Assembly (NCBI GenBank): GCA_963839475.1 | Contig: CAWIVH010000020.1 | Coordinates: 434,001 to 498,000 of the forward strand | Length of the DNA: 64,000 nucleotides | Direction of reading: 5' to 3' | Origin: CAWIVH01 sp963839475 | GTDB taxonomy: Bacteria > Acidobacteriota > UBA6911 | Part shown: one piece after another, positions 35,877-45,471 of the stretch | Numbering within the stretch: the first letter of the stretch is position 1 | Layout: each line of letters opens with the position of its first letter | Notes under the pieces: model-generated | What the model was told of the DNA's origin: nothing | The model's input: only the letters and a program-made list of their open reading frames with translations | Database searches by the model: none | Translations under genes and position numbers: made by a program

Positions 35877-37577
35877 TCACCGCAGCCGCCGCGTTGACTG
35901 AAACTCCCTCAAATCCAGCGTGATTCTTTCCATTACCCGGCGCCAGTCTCCCGGGGAAGGCTGGCGATAAAGGTGCATGGTAGGGTACCAGGGCGAATCC
36001 TTCCGATTATTCAACCAGCGCCACTCAGGAAAGTGAGGCAGCACGGTCCATACTGGTTTGGCCAGAGCCCCGGCAAGATGCGCCACGGCAGTATCGACTG
36101 CAATGACAAGATCCAGCTGGAGGATCGCTGCAGCGGTATCCTCGAAATCGTCCAGCTCAGGCCCGATATCTATGAGCTTCAAATCCCCGGGCGGACTCGC
36201 GGATTGAGCGGCCGAAGGGCCCTTTTGCAGGCTGTAGAAATCCACATCGTCGAGCTGAGCCAGCGGGCCATAATCTCCGAGAGCGCAGGAGCGACGCCAA
36301 TCTTCGGCATTGGCGGGCCTGCCGGCCCAGACCAACCCGATCTTGGTTCTGGATCCGCGGATCCTGGACTTCCATTTGGCAAGCCTTTCCTGTCCGGGAT
36401 GCAAATAGGGTGTACGGGAAGGAATGTTGGACAGTCCCGTGCCGAAAAGGCGAGGCAGGCTGAGCAGCGCTGCGTGGCAATCGAAGGAACATTCCACTTT
36501 GCCGCCCTCAGGTTCTCCGATGATCAGATCGGCAATGCCTCCACGGACCAGCAGGCTCATCAGCTCTTTCTGGCAAACGAATATGACTTTGGCGCCGTTC
36601 TCTTTCAGCTTGGGCAAATAACGGGAGAACTGAATCGTATCCCCCAACCCCTGTTCGCAATGGACGAGGATGGTTCTACCGGCAATGCCTTCCCCATGCC
36701 AGGCCAGCTTGCCGGAGGAAACATCCAACCATGTGCGCACTGCGGTCGTACCGCCGTCCGTTTTTAGTCTCCATTCATATTCCAACCACCCCGGTTCGAA
36801 CCTCTCCGTTAGCAGCAGAAGCCACGCCTTGTTGAAGTGGATTCCTGGATGCTCCGGCTGCAGAGATAGCGCGGCGTCGAGCTGCTCAAGTGCTTCCTCG
36901 AATCGCCCTAAACGCATGAGTACACTGCCAAGATTCCCTGCCGGTTCCACCGCTCCCGGCCGGGCCTCAAGGGATCGGCGGTACCAGCTCGCCGCTTCGT
37001 CCAAGCGGCCCTCCCGCAGGCACAGGTTGCCGAGATTGTTGGCCGCTGCATAACAGTCCGGCTCGACCGCCAGGGCCTGGCGGAAATAGGCGCGCGCCTC
37101 GGCCGCCCTCCCTCGTGTTTTTTCAATATTGCCCAGGTTGATCCAGGCATCGACAAAACTACGGTTGATGTGGATCACGGCTTTGAAGCATTTTTCCGCC
37201 GCATCGAGTGAGCCGCGGCGCGCAAAGGTCTGTCCCAGGTCGTAATACGCTTCGGCGTAATCGGGTTTGAGCTCGATCGCCCTGGAGTAGGATCGGCATG
37301 CCCCATCGATGTCGCCTGAGGCAGCCTCCGCTTTCGCCAGATGAAAGTGAAACAAAGGCACCCGGGGGTTGGATTCGATGGCTTTGCTGATCAGCAGAAC
37401 CGCCTCCTGCGCACGGCCGGATTGGAAAAGCGACAATCCTTTGAGATGGAGGGCATCACAGCAGCAGGGGTCGATCGAGAGAGCCTCGTCATAGAGCTGA
37501 ATGGCCCTGTCGTACCCGCCGCTCTTCTGGTGGTCTGCCGCGTTTGCCAGCAGGCTTTGCAGCTGCTTTTCATCCAT
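35877..37577 (-). CDS. TPR protein with C-terminal GT9-like glycosyltransferase domain
   Basis: About 566 residues. Some seven tetratricopeptide repeats (about 5-240; e.g. AEAYYDLGQTFARRGSLDAAEKCFKAV) lead to a Rossmann-type region with GRTILVHCEQGLGDTIQFSRYLPKLKENGA, TKIGLVWAGRP and DLVIAVDTAVAHLAGALAKPVW, the signature of heptosyltransferase-like (GT9) domains. Such proteins may glycosylate proteins or cell-surface sugars. ATG 37575-37577 or TTG 37586 may start it; neither has a clear ribosome site. Confidence 0.8.
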   Translation of the reverse strand: MDEKQLQSLLANAADHQKSGGYDRAIQLYDEALSIDPCCCDALHLKGLSLFQSGRAQEAVLLISKAIESNPRVPLFHFHLAKAEAASGDIDGACRSYSRAIELKPDYAEAYYDLGQTFARRGSLDAAEKCFKAVIHINRSFVDAWINLGNIEKTRGRAAEARAYFRQALAVEPDCYAAANNLGNLCLREGRLDEAASWYRRSLEARPGAVEPAGNLGSVLMRLGRFEEALEQLDAALSLQPEHPGIHFNKAWLLLLTERFEPGWLEYEWRLKTDGGTTAVRTWLDVSSGKLAWHGEGIAGRTILVHCEQGLGDTIQFSRYLPKLKENGAKVIFVCQKELMSLLVRGGIADLIIGEPEGGKVECSFDCHAALLSLPRLFGTGLSNIPSRTPYLHPGQERLAKWKSRIRGSRTKIGLVWAGRPANAEDWRRSCALGDYGPLAQLDDVDFYSLQKGPSAAQSASPPGDLKLIDIGPELDDFEDTAAAILQLDLVIAVDTAVAHLAGALAKPVWTVLPHFPEWRWLNNRKDSPWYPTMHLYRQPSPGDWRRVMERITLDLREFQSTRRLR

Positions 37578-37691
37578 ATTTGCCAAAGGATACTAGCTTC
37601 GATAGGGATCCCTGAAAAACATATTTACCAGCGGTATCCCGGCTAAGACAAGCAATAAGGTATGGCCGGAGTTCAGCGATTATAGGCAAAT

Positions 37692-37707
37692 TGGCAGCCA
37701 TATCGCA
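37692..37707. promoter_or_regulatory. Weak sigma-54-like sequence, readable on both strands
   Basis: Plus strand TGGCAGCCATATCGCA keeps GG and GC 12 apart but has three mismatches. The minus strand of 37685-37700 reads TGGCTGCCAATTTGCC, with TGGC and TTGC correctly spaced, toward the TPR gene. Neither is a full consensus. Confidence 0.3.
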
Positions 37708-37797
37708 GGTACGGCTTGCATTTCAGGGAATCCAAGAGGAAACTTTCCCCAAAGTTACAGACAGATCCATTTTCATGCCGGGAGTTGAAATTCAGTT

Positions 37798-39697
37798 ATG
37801 ACCCGTTCAAGAGTTTTTCTGGCTTTGTTTGTTTTTGGGCTATGCACTTTCGCTTCGGGCCCCGCAGCTTCGGGCTCGGCGGATTCCACCCAGGATGTCG
37901 CCGCCTACATCCGAGCCCACTATACCAAATACGAATTTCTTGTCCCGATGCGAGACGGGGTCAGGCTTTTTACATCCGTCTATACACCCAAGGAGCGCGA
38001 CCGGCCATGGCCCATCCTGCTGCTGCGGACTCCCTATTCCGTAGCCCCCTACGGCCCGGATAACTATAGGACCCAACTCGGTCCGCCGAGCGAGAAATTT
38101 ATGCGCGACGGTTACATATTTGTCTACCAGGATGTTCGAGGCCGCGTTCGCAGCGAAGGCTCGTACCTGAACGTGAGGCCCATCCAGACGGCGAAAAAGG
38201 GCCCCGGCAACGTCGACGATTCCTCCGATACCTACGACACAGTCGACTGGCTGGTCAAAAACATACCGAATAACAACGGCCGTGCAGGCATGTGGGGAAT
38301 CTCTTACCCGGGCTTTTATGCCGCTCTAGGGGCGATCGACTCCCACCCGGCCCTGAAGGCGGTCTCGCCTCAGGCGCCGGTCATCAATTGGTTCATCGGG
38401 GATGATTTTCGCCATAACGGTGCACTCTTTTTGGCGCATGCCTTCGGGTTCTTTTCGCTCTTCGGGCAGGCCCCTGTGCAGGGCCAGCAGGGCCCGCGGC
38501 CGTACGACATGGGTACTCCCGACGGTTACGAATTCCACCTGGCCATGGGACCGCTGGCAAATTACGATGAAAAGCTCTTTCATGGAAAGATCGAGTTCTG
38601 GAAGGAACTGCTGGAAAACGATACCTTCAACGACTTCTGGAAGTCGAGAGATCCCCGCCCGTATGTCAAAAACCTGAAGCCAGCCATGATGACCGTCGGG
38701 GGTTGGTTCGACGCCGAGGATGTTTTCGGTCCGCTGAACCTGTACAAGGCAGCCGAAAAGCAAAATCCCGGGGCTTACAACATTCTCGTCGAGGGGCCGT
38801 GGAGCCATGGCGGGTGGGCGCGATCCGATGGCCAGTCGGCTGGGCAACATCAGCTTCGGTTCGAACACATCCAAATTTTTCCAGGACGAGATCGAATATC
38901 CTTTTTTCCAGTTTCATCTCAAGGGAGATGGAAATGTCGCCAAGCTGCCCGAAGCCTACATTTTCGAAACCGGCCGCAATGAGTGGCACCGCATGGACGA
39001 GTGGCCCCCGAAACTGGCCCGGCCGAGAACTCTATATCTTCAGAAAAGTGGAAGGCTCTCGTGGGAAGCGCCGGATGCCAAGGAGGCATCATTTGACGAG
39101 TACATCAGCGATCCGATGAAGCCGGTGCCCTTCACCCCTTATATTACCGGCAACATGTCGTACAACTACATGACCGATGACCAGCGGTTCGCATCTTCCA
39201 GGCCTGATGTGTTGGTTTATGCAACCGAACCTCTGGAATCGGATGTCAGGGTTGCGGGTCCGCTCAAAGCGAATCTATTTGTTTCCACCACCGGAACCGA
39301 CTCCGATTTTATTGTAAAGCTGATCGACGTATTTCCCGGGGACGTGCCCGATCCCCAACCCAATCCCGAGAATATCAAAATGGGTGGATATCAGATGCTC
39401 GTGCGCGGAGAACCTTTCCGGGGAAAGTTCCGCAAAGCCTATGATAAGCCGGTGCCCTTCAGCCCCGGAAAAGTGGAGCAAATCGAGTTTGAGATGCCTG
39501 ACGTATGCCATGCCTTCAGGAGAGGACACCGCATTATGATCCAGATCCAGAGCACCTGGTTTCCTCTCGTCGACCGGAATCCCCAAAAATTCATGAGAAT
39601 CCATGAGGCCCGCGAGGCTGATTTTCAAAAAGCGACCCAGAGGATTTATCGACAAGCCGGAGCGGCTTCCGGACTGACAATCGGCGTCCTCGATTAA
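37798..39697 (+). pseudogene. CocE/NonD-family serine hydrolase (X-Pro dipeptidyl-peptidase type), frameshifted
   Basis: Signal peptide, then an alpha/beta-hydrolase: YEFLVPMRDGVRLFTSVYTP, nucleophile in GMWGISYPGFYAA, Asp in VGGWFDAEDVFG and His in GPWSHGGW. Right after GWARSDG the frame ends usefully and the homologous sequence resumes one base out, RLGNISFGSNTSKFF, continuing to the end of a jelly-roll C-terminal domain (FSPGKVEQIEFEMPDVCHAFRRGHRI). One extra C in the CC at 38832-38833 explains it. All catalytic residues are in the first frame. Either a recent mutation or an assembly error. Confidence 0.85.
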
Positions 39698-39835
39698 TCG
39701 CACAAAACAAGGACTGGCGCGAATTTCAGATCCACATCCGGCGATTTTTTGGTACATTCGTGGGGAAATTCGAGCCACTCCCGGTCTTATTGCGTCCATC
39801 AAGTTATTAACCTTCGACGTTTTGAGGATAAATCC

Positions 39836-40591
39836 ATGAGAAAGAACTCACAACCCGCAGCGGCACCGGCTGTCGGCGTGGCGATCGCTGTCTTGTGCCT
39901 GACATTCTGCCTTCCGGTTTCGATGGCGCAGCTTTCTGGAATCCTGAGCCAGGGACTGACCATGACGATGACATCCAATGCCGGAGGACTGACCAGCACC
40001 ACAACCCATTATTTCTCAGGTAACGCAAGCAAAAGCGTTTCGTCAACCGGGATGGACAGCATCATCCGGTACGATCAGGAGAAACTGATCTCGATCGACA
40101 ACAAGAAAAAAACGTACACCGAAATGACGTTTCAGCAGATGCAGGCGATGATGGACCAGGCGGTCGCAGGGATGAACGCGGATCCGGAAACCATGGCAGC
40201 CATGAAAAAAATGATGGGCGGCGGTTCGGGTCCGCTGTCGGTAACAAAACAGGGAGCGGGTGAAACTATTGCCGGATATGCCACCGAAAAATACCTGGTA
40301 ACGGGGCCCATGGATATGGAGATCTGGGCGGCTCCGGACCTCAAGGTGCCTGCGACCTACTTCGATTCGATGAAACTCCGCATTCCGGCCAATCCGATGT
40401 TCGATATGCGCAAAATGTTCGATGCCTTCAAACAGATCAACGGGTGGCCCGTCAAATATGTCATGACTATGAAGATGATGGGGCGAACGATGACCACTAC
40501 CACGGAGGCAACCTCGATCCAGAAGGGTGCCATTCCCGCATCGACCTTCGAAGTGCCGGCAGGATATAAACTAGCGCAGGAAAAGTTCTGA
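39836..40591 (+). CDS. Secreted DUF4412-like protein
   Basis: About 251 residues. Signal peptide (VGVAIAVLCLTFCLPVSMA) followed by a beta-rich domain: LTMTMTSNAGG, SIIRYDQEKLISIDNKKKTYTEMTF, a Met-rich helix, then GETIAGYATEKYLVTGPMDMEIWAAPDLKVP. This pattern (a reporter-like DUF4412 repeat measuring 'EKY' and 'IWA' strands) is typical of secreted lipoprotein-carrier-like proteins of unknown role. ATG 39836 follows GAGG. It lies 139 bases after the hydrolase. Confidence 0.75.
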   Translation: MRKNSQPAAAPAVGVAIAVLCLTFCLPVSMAQLSGILSQGLTMTMTSNAGGLTSTTTHYFSGNASKSVSSTGMDSIIRYDQEKLISIDNKKKTYTEMTFQQMQAMMDQAVAGMNADPETMAAMKKMMGGGSGPLSVTKQGAGETIAGYATEKYLVTGPMDMEIWAAPDLKVPATYFDSMKLRIPANPMFDMRKMFDAFKQINGWPVKYVMTMKMMGRTMTTTTEATSIQKGAIPASTFEVPAGYKLAQEKF

Positions 40592-40752
40592 CCCACACTC
40601 TCAGTGGAATTTTGCGGCGTGATAATGACGGATGGCGTGGATTCCCTGAAGCAAGCGCCGCACGCCAGGCGGCATGATGCCTGTGTCGGCTCGCACCGCG
40701 GACTGGCACTATCAGCCGCTCAAAAATAACCGACACAATGCGAGGACCCATC

Positions 40753-41769
40753 ATGGCTATCTCCTGTTCAGCTTGCGGAGCCCAGTTGCCGGAGAACGCG
40801 AAATTCTGCGGCAGCTGCGGCCGACCTTTTCCGGTAGAACAACCTTCGGTGGCTGCTCCGTCAAATTGCGCTACATGCGGAGCCCAGATTCAGCCGGGAT
40901 CCCGGTTTTGCGGGGTCTGTGGCCGTCCCCACGAACAGGCATCGGCTCCCGCTTCACCACGGGAGGCGGCTCCTCCTCCGCCACCGGTGCCGGCAGGCCA
41001 TAATAACTATACGCCGGAGCATCCGACGCCGCCCGTTCCGCCAACTCCTCCGCCGCCAGGAACAGCGGCGCTTCCGCCCCTTCCCAACGTCCCACCACCA
41101 TCCCGACCCGTGTATATACCTCCTCCACCTTCGTCGAATGCCGGCGCATCAAGTTTGCCCCCGGAACCCACTCCTTGGGAATTCCAGGCTAAGCTGGCTG
41201 CCGGGGCATCTTCCTTTGCTCGATCCGCCAGCCAATCCGCGGGACAGGGAATCCTGGCTAAGGTAATTCAGAGATCCATAAGAGCGACGATGCTCGATCC
41301 AACGGTGTACCGCGAAGCCGCCGCCGATGAAAGCGATACGACTGGGGCTGCCATCGCCATCGGGGTCACCGTGATCGCTGGAACTATCGGCAGTATCTTC
41401 TCCACCCTGAGCTTCTACGGCCGCTCCCCTCTGCTTTTCCTTGTAATGACGGTGATCCAGATAGCTTCATTCCTCCTGGCAGTGGCTGCAGTAGCCAGGG
41501 CCGCAAAGTCAGTGGCGGCCGTCCATCTCTCTTTCGGGCAATTGTTCCGCCCGTTGGCATACGCCCAGGCGATCGGCATCCTGGGAATCATCGCGCCGCT
41601 GGCGATTCTCGCCGGACTTTGGCGCCTGGTAACCTCAGTGGCCGCAATCCGAGGGGTGGCCGGTTGCGATACCGGCAAGGCAATTGTCTTGTTACTGGTC
41701 GGTTTTGTAGTGACTTTTGTAGCCGGGCTGATGGCCACGCCTATCCTTATGCTATTGTCACGCTTTTAA
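40753..41769 (+). CDS. Double zinc-ribbon, proline-rich, YIP1-like membrane protein
   Basis: About 338 residues. Two zinc ribbons (CSACGAQLPENAKFCGSCG and CATCGAQIQPGSRFCGVCG), a Pro-rich linker of roughly 75 residues, an amphipathic region, and a C-terminal domain of about five membrane helices resembling YIP1. The ribbons would be cytosolic. Function unknown; perhaps a membrane organiser. ATG 40753 has AGGA upstream; ATG 40738 is in frame without one. Confidence 0.75.
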   Translation: MAISCSACGAQLPENAKFCGSCGRPFPVEQPSVAAPSNCATCGAQIQPGSRFCGVCGRPHEQASAPASPREAAPPPPPVPAGHNNYTPEHPTPPVPPTPPPPGTAALPPLPNVPPPSRPVYIPPPPSSNAGASSLPPEPTPWEFQAKLAAGASSFARSASQSAGQGILAKVIQRSIRATMLDPTVYREAAADESDTTGAAIAIGVTVIAGTIGSIFSTLSFYGRSPLLFLVMTVIQIASFLLAVAAVARAAKSVAAVHLSFGQLFRPLAYAQAIGILGIIAPLAILAGLWRLVTSVAAIRGVAGCDTGKAIVLLLVGFVVTFVAGLMATPILMLLSRF

Positions 41770-42129
41770 GCAGCGAGGCCTCAGATAAGAAGAAACAAAC
41801 CTGCACCACGAGTAGCCGCACGGGTTCGCCGCGCCGGAGATTTGTTCGCCTGGCGGTTCTGTCAGGAAGCAATAAAAGGTAGTCCCTGCAACTGTAAAGA
41901 AATTTAGCAGTAGGCTATCTCAAGCATAATCAATAAATTGCACAAGCCCTGCTCATAAACATTACAGTTGCTCCCCAGTTCGAAAAAATCCAATTAAGGC
42001 ACTAAATATTGCATGGATTACATTTGCCTCTTTTTTTCCAATAGGCCAATAAATTGCGGGTAAACAAACAGGCGGACCGATGAGGGTTCCGCTTAAATGC
42101 AAACGCTTGTTTTCCCCGAGAGGCATGAA
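41770..42129. other. 360-base leader region of the redox operon
   Basis: AT-richer than its surroundings in the second half. It should hold the promoter for the regulator/NuoEF-like operon. No clear -35/-10 pair is seen; a sigma-54-like candidate at 41938 lacks the essential GG. Confidence 0.4.
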
Positions 42130-43131
42130 ATGACTACCCATCCGAGAGTTTTGATCGTGGATGATGAAGCATCCTTGCGCCGTCAGGTTATGGTCGGGCT
42201 CACACAGCACGGCTACGAAGTCGAGGAATGCGAGGAAGGGCTCCCCGCACTGACCAAAATCAAATTTGCCAAAACAATTCACCATCCTTTCGGCTGCATC
42301 ATCCTGGATGTCAGACTTCCCGATATCGATGGTCTGAAAATCCTCTCTGTAATTAAAGCCGCGTATCCTGAATTGCCGGTTGTCGTAATCACCGGCTACG
42401 GGAACGAGGACACTATCAATACAGTTCAATGCCGCGAGGGCAGCGCCTACCTCGACAAGCCCTTCGATATGGAAGCCCTGGTTGCAGAGCTTGAGCGGAT
42501 TGGAGTCAAGGAAGAAGAGAAACCGGATTTGAAAGCCGGAAAAGAAGCCTCCATTCTGACAAGTGCGTTCGTGCTGGTAAAAGCTCCCGGAGAAGCGGAT
42601 TTGTCGGCGCTTTATTCCCGTTTGAATTTCGCAGAGGGTGTCTGTTATTGCGACCCGGTGTTGGGGGATTGGGACTTGATTCTGCTCGTGCAGGCCCCCG
42701 ATCGCGCCGGTATTGACCGCCTTGTGAGGAACTCCCTCCAATCTGCAGGTGATGTCGAAACATGGGAGATTCATTATTGCGAAAAGCCACAAATCTCAAG
42801 GGAATTCGAAGAATTCATTCATGATTATGAAAAGGGCCGGGCCATGTCGCATCCGGCTGACAGCGAGTCGGACCAGCGCAACGTACGCATGTTCACCTCC
42901 TATCTTTTCCTCGATGTGGACCCGTTCCGGCTTCCCAACCTCTATATGAAACTTTACTTTACGGATAACGTGGTCCATTGCGACGTAGCAGACGGGGGAA
43001 AGCAGGTCATCCTCCTGCTCCAGGGTGTTTCGATGCAGATGATCACTGCCACCATCCGCAACGAAATCAGGCTAATGCCGGGTTTGCTGCGAATCAAACA
43101 GTTGAACACGCTGAACTTCTCCACGAAATAG
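42130..43131 (+). CDS. Response regulator with two Lrp/AsnC-like ligand-binding modules
   Basis: 333 residues. Receiver domain 1-120 (VLIVDDE, phospho-Asp60 in ILDVRLPD, ITGYG, DKPFD). Two related modules follow, about 140-215 (FVLVKAPG.., GVCYCDPVLGDWDLILLVQAPDRAGIDRLV) and 248-330 (SYLFLDVDP.., NVVHCDVADGGKQVILLLQG), with the beta-alpha-beta rhythm of Lrp/AsnC (RAM) sensor domains. No DNA-binding domain is present. It may signal by protein contact, perhaps sensing a metabolite. ATG 42130 follows AGAGG. The NuoE-like gene starts 21 bases on. Confidence 0.75.
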   Translation: MTTHPRVLIVDDEASLRRQVMVGLTQHGYEVEECEEGLPALTKIKFAKTIHHPFGCIILDVRLPDIDGLKILSVIKAAYPELPVVVITGYGNEDTINTVQCREGSAYLDKPFDMEALVAELERIGVKEEEKPDLKAGKEASILTSAFVLVKAPGEADLSALYSRLNFAEGVCYCDPVLGDWDLILLVQAPDRAGIDRLVRNSLQSAGDVETWEIHYCEKPQISREFEEFIHDYEKGRAMSHPADSESDQRNVRMFTSYLFLDVDPFRLPNLYMKLYFTDNVVHCDVADGGKQVILLLQGVSMQMITATIRNEIRLMPGLLRIKQLNTLNFSTK

Positions 43132-43152
43132 GATAGGCCGGGAGGAACTTCG

Positions 43153-43707
43153 ATGAAGGAAGCGATGCCTGATTCCGCCCCGATTCGCAGGGCGGCTTTC
43201 GGACAGATGCTTTGGCGTCATCGCGGTGAGCCGGGAATGCTGATTCCTCTCCTGCAAACCGCGCAGGACAGTTTCGGCTACATACCTTCTTCAGCCATCG
43301 AGGATATTGCCGGCGCGACGGGCATTCCGGCGTCAGAAATCTACGGCGTCATAACCTTCTATCGCCAGTTTCGTCTGAAGCCTCCGGGACTGCACCTTGT
43401 CCGCCTCTGCAAGGGAACGGCCTGCCATGTGGTTGGGGCGGAGACCATTGCGCAGGCAGTGTCGGACGAGCTTGGAATTCCGCCTGAAGAAACCACCGAA
43501 GATGGTCTGTTCACCTTTACGGTTGTCGCCTGCCTCGGGTGTTGCAGCCTGGCCCCGGTCATGATGATCGACGACCAAACCTTCGGCCGTGTGACCCCGC
43601 AAAAGGTCCGCAGCCTGTTCCGGAAAATCCGTCGGGAGGCGGCGAAGGTTCCTTCGGCAGCCTCTCAACAGGTGCCTCGCGGCGCATCGGTCTTGACCGC
43701 TCGGTAG
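43153..43707 (+). CDS. NuoE/HydC-like [2Fe-2S] subunit
   Basis: 184 residues of the thioredoxin-like [2Fe-2S] family: helical N-terminus (LLQTAQDSFGYIPSSAIEDIA), VITFYRQF, and cluster ligands in CKGTACHVVG and CLGCCSLAP. It pairs with the NuoF-like protein as electron relay in NADH-linked complexes. GGGAGGA precedes the ATG; the NuoF-like gene starts 12 bases after. Best read as the StnA/HydC-type partner of a bifurcating core. Confidence 0.9.
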   Translation: MKEAMPDSAPIRRAAFGQMLWRHRGEPGMLIPLLQTAQDSFGYIPSSAIEDIAGATGIPASEIYGVITFYRQFRLKPPGLHLVRLCKGTACHVVGAETIAQAVSDELGIPPEETTEDGLFTFTVVACLGCCSLAPVMMIDDQTFGRVTPQKVRSLFRKIRREAAKVPSAASQQVPRGASVLTAR

Positions 43708-43719
43708 GCTGAGGGAATC

Positions 43720-45468
43720 ATGAAGCAAATTCTGGTCGGATTGGGATCGTGCGGTCTGGCTGCGGGAGGGCTGAAGGTTTACCAGCGATTTGCCGAACTA
43801 TTGGGTTCATCCTCCGATGAGGTTCGCCTGAAGAAGACCGGGTGCATCGGGATGTGTTATGGCGAAGTGCTCGTCGAGATCCGGAACGGCTGCGGGCACA
43901 GCACCTTCTATCGCAATGTGTCGCCGGAGATGGCAGAACGGATCGTCTCTCAGCATATCCGGCAGCAGCGGATCGTCGAAGAATGGGCCCTGAACCCATC
44001 GGAATCGATTGACCGGCAGCAGCGTATCGTATTGCGCAATTGCGGAATCATCGACCCTGCCAGCCTTGAGGAATACCTGGAGCGCGAGGGATACAAAGCG
44101 TTGGAATTGGCGCTGTTGAAACTTTCCCCCGAAGACGTCGTCGATACGATTGCCGATTCGGGTTTGCGCGGGCGCGGGGGCGCCGGCTTCCCCACCGGCA
44201 CCAAATGGCGGTTGGCCGCCGCGTCGCAGGATGAGCACAAGTATGTAATATGCAATGGCGATGAAGGTGATCCGGGCGCTTTTATGGACCGCAGCGTTTT
44301 GGAGGGCGACCCCCATTCGATACTCGAGGGTATGGTCATCGCGGCCTACGCTATCGGCGCCCATGACGGCTATATCTATGTCCGTGCAGAATACCCGGAG
44401 GCGGTAAAGCGGCTTCGCCTTGCCATCGAGCAGGCCAACACCCGCGGATTCTTGGGCCGCAATATTCTCGGTTCAGGATTCGATTTTCAAGTTCGCCTAA
44501 AGGAAGGAGCCGGCGCTTTTGTCTGTGGCGAGGAAACGGCGCTGATCGCTTCGATTGAAGGACGGAGAGGGATGCCGCGCGTGCGCCCGCCATTCCCCGT
44601 TGAATCCGGCCTCTGGGGGCACCCCACCTGCATCAACAACGTAGAAACCCTGGCCAATGTCCCTTGGATCCTGCTCCACGGGGCGCAGGCATTCCAATCG
44701 CTGGGGACCGCCGGATCCAAGGGAACCAAGGTCTTTGCCCTGGCCGGCAGGGTGAAACGCGGAGGCCTGGTCGAGGTGCCTATGGGGATGACCATCGATG
44801 ATGTCATCTATGGGATTGGAGGAGGCACACTCACCGGGAGTCCCTTCAAGGCGGTGCAGATGGGCGGGCCCTCGGGCGGATGCATCCCCTCATCTCTGGG
44901 TCAGACTCCTGTCGATTATGAGCAGCTCAATGCGACCGGCGCCATCATGGGCTCGGGCGGAATGGTCGTGATGGACCAGTCGACCTGCATGGTGGACGTG
45001 GCCCGTTTTTTTTTGGCCTTTACCCAAAGTGAATCGTGCGGCAAATGCACGTTCTGCAGGATTGGCACCAAGCGGATGCTCGAGATCCTCGAACGAATCT
45101 GCGCCGGCAAAGGGCGTGAGGAAGATGTCGCAAGGCTCGCCGAGCTCGGGGAATGGATTAAATCCAATTCGCTCTGCGGCCTGGGTCAAACCGCTCCGAA
45201 TCCCGTACTGACAACCCTTCGCTATTTCAAAGATGAGTATGAAGCTCACATTCGCGAAAGAAAGTGCCCGGCAGGAGCGTGCCTGGCCCTGGTCGAGTTT
45301 TTTGTTAGGGAGGAAGCGTGCACGGGATGCGGACTCTGTCTCCCGCCCTGCGCCGCAGGGGCGATATCCGGCGAAAAGAAGAAACCGCACCGCATCGACG
45401 CCGCAAAATGCAACCGTTGCGGAAAGTGCCTAACCGTCTGCAACCAGGATGCCATCGGAAAAAGATAA
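43720..45468 (+). CDS. NuoF/HydB-like flavoprotein (NADH/FMN subunit) with ferredoxin tail
   Basis: 582 residues. An N-terminal thioredoxin-like [2Fe-2S] domain (about 1-85; C at GSCGLAAGG, TGCIGMCYG), then the NADH/FMN domain with GLRGRGGAGFPTGTKW, CNGDEGDPGAFMDR and EETALIASIEG, the [4Fe-4S] motif ESCGKCTFCRIG, and a C-terminal two-cluster ferredoxin (CTGCGLCLPPC, CNRCGKCLTVC). This is the layout of HydB/HndC/StnB proteins of electron-bifurcating complexes rather than respiratory NuoF. The third subunit follows after 3 bases. Confidence 0.92.
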   Translation: MKQILVGLGSCGLAAGGLKVYQRFAELLGSSSDEVRLKKTGCIGMCYGEVLVEIRNGCGHSTFYRNVSPEMAERIVSQHIRQQRIVEEWALNPSESIDRQQRIVLRNCGIIDPASLEEYLEREGYKALELALLKLSPEDVVDTIADSGLRGRGGAGFPTGTKWRLAAASQDEHKYVICNGDEGDPGAFMDRSVLEGDPHSILEGMVIAAYAIGAHDGYIYVRAEYPEAVKRLRLAIEQANTRGFLGRNILGSGFDFQVRLKEGAGAFVCGEETALIASIEGRRGMPRVRPPFPVESGLWGHPTCINNVETLANVPWILLHGAQAFQSLGTAGSKGTKVFALAGRVKRGGLVEVPMGMTIDDVIYGIGGGTLTGSPFKAVQMGGPSGGCIPSSLGQTPVDYEQLNATGAIMGSGGMVVMDQSTCMVDVARFFLAFTQSESCGKCTFCRIGTKRMLEILERICAGKGREEDVARLAELGEWIKSNSLCGLGQTAPNPVLTTLRYFKDEYEAHIRERKCPAGACLALVEFFVREEACTGCGLCLPPCAAGAISGEKKKPHRIDAAKCNRCGKCLTVCNQDAIGKR

Positions 45469-45471
45469 ACT

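Noticed and set aside
40705..40722. TGGCACTATCAGCCGC as a sigma-54 promoter
   Set aside because: GG and GC are one base too far apart and the TTGC part is missing.
41938..41953. Sigma-54-like TTGCAC-N5-CTGCT before the redox operon
   Set aside because: The essential GG of the -24 element is TG and the -12 element also differs.
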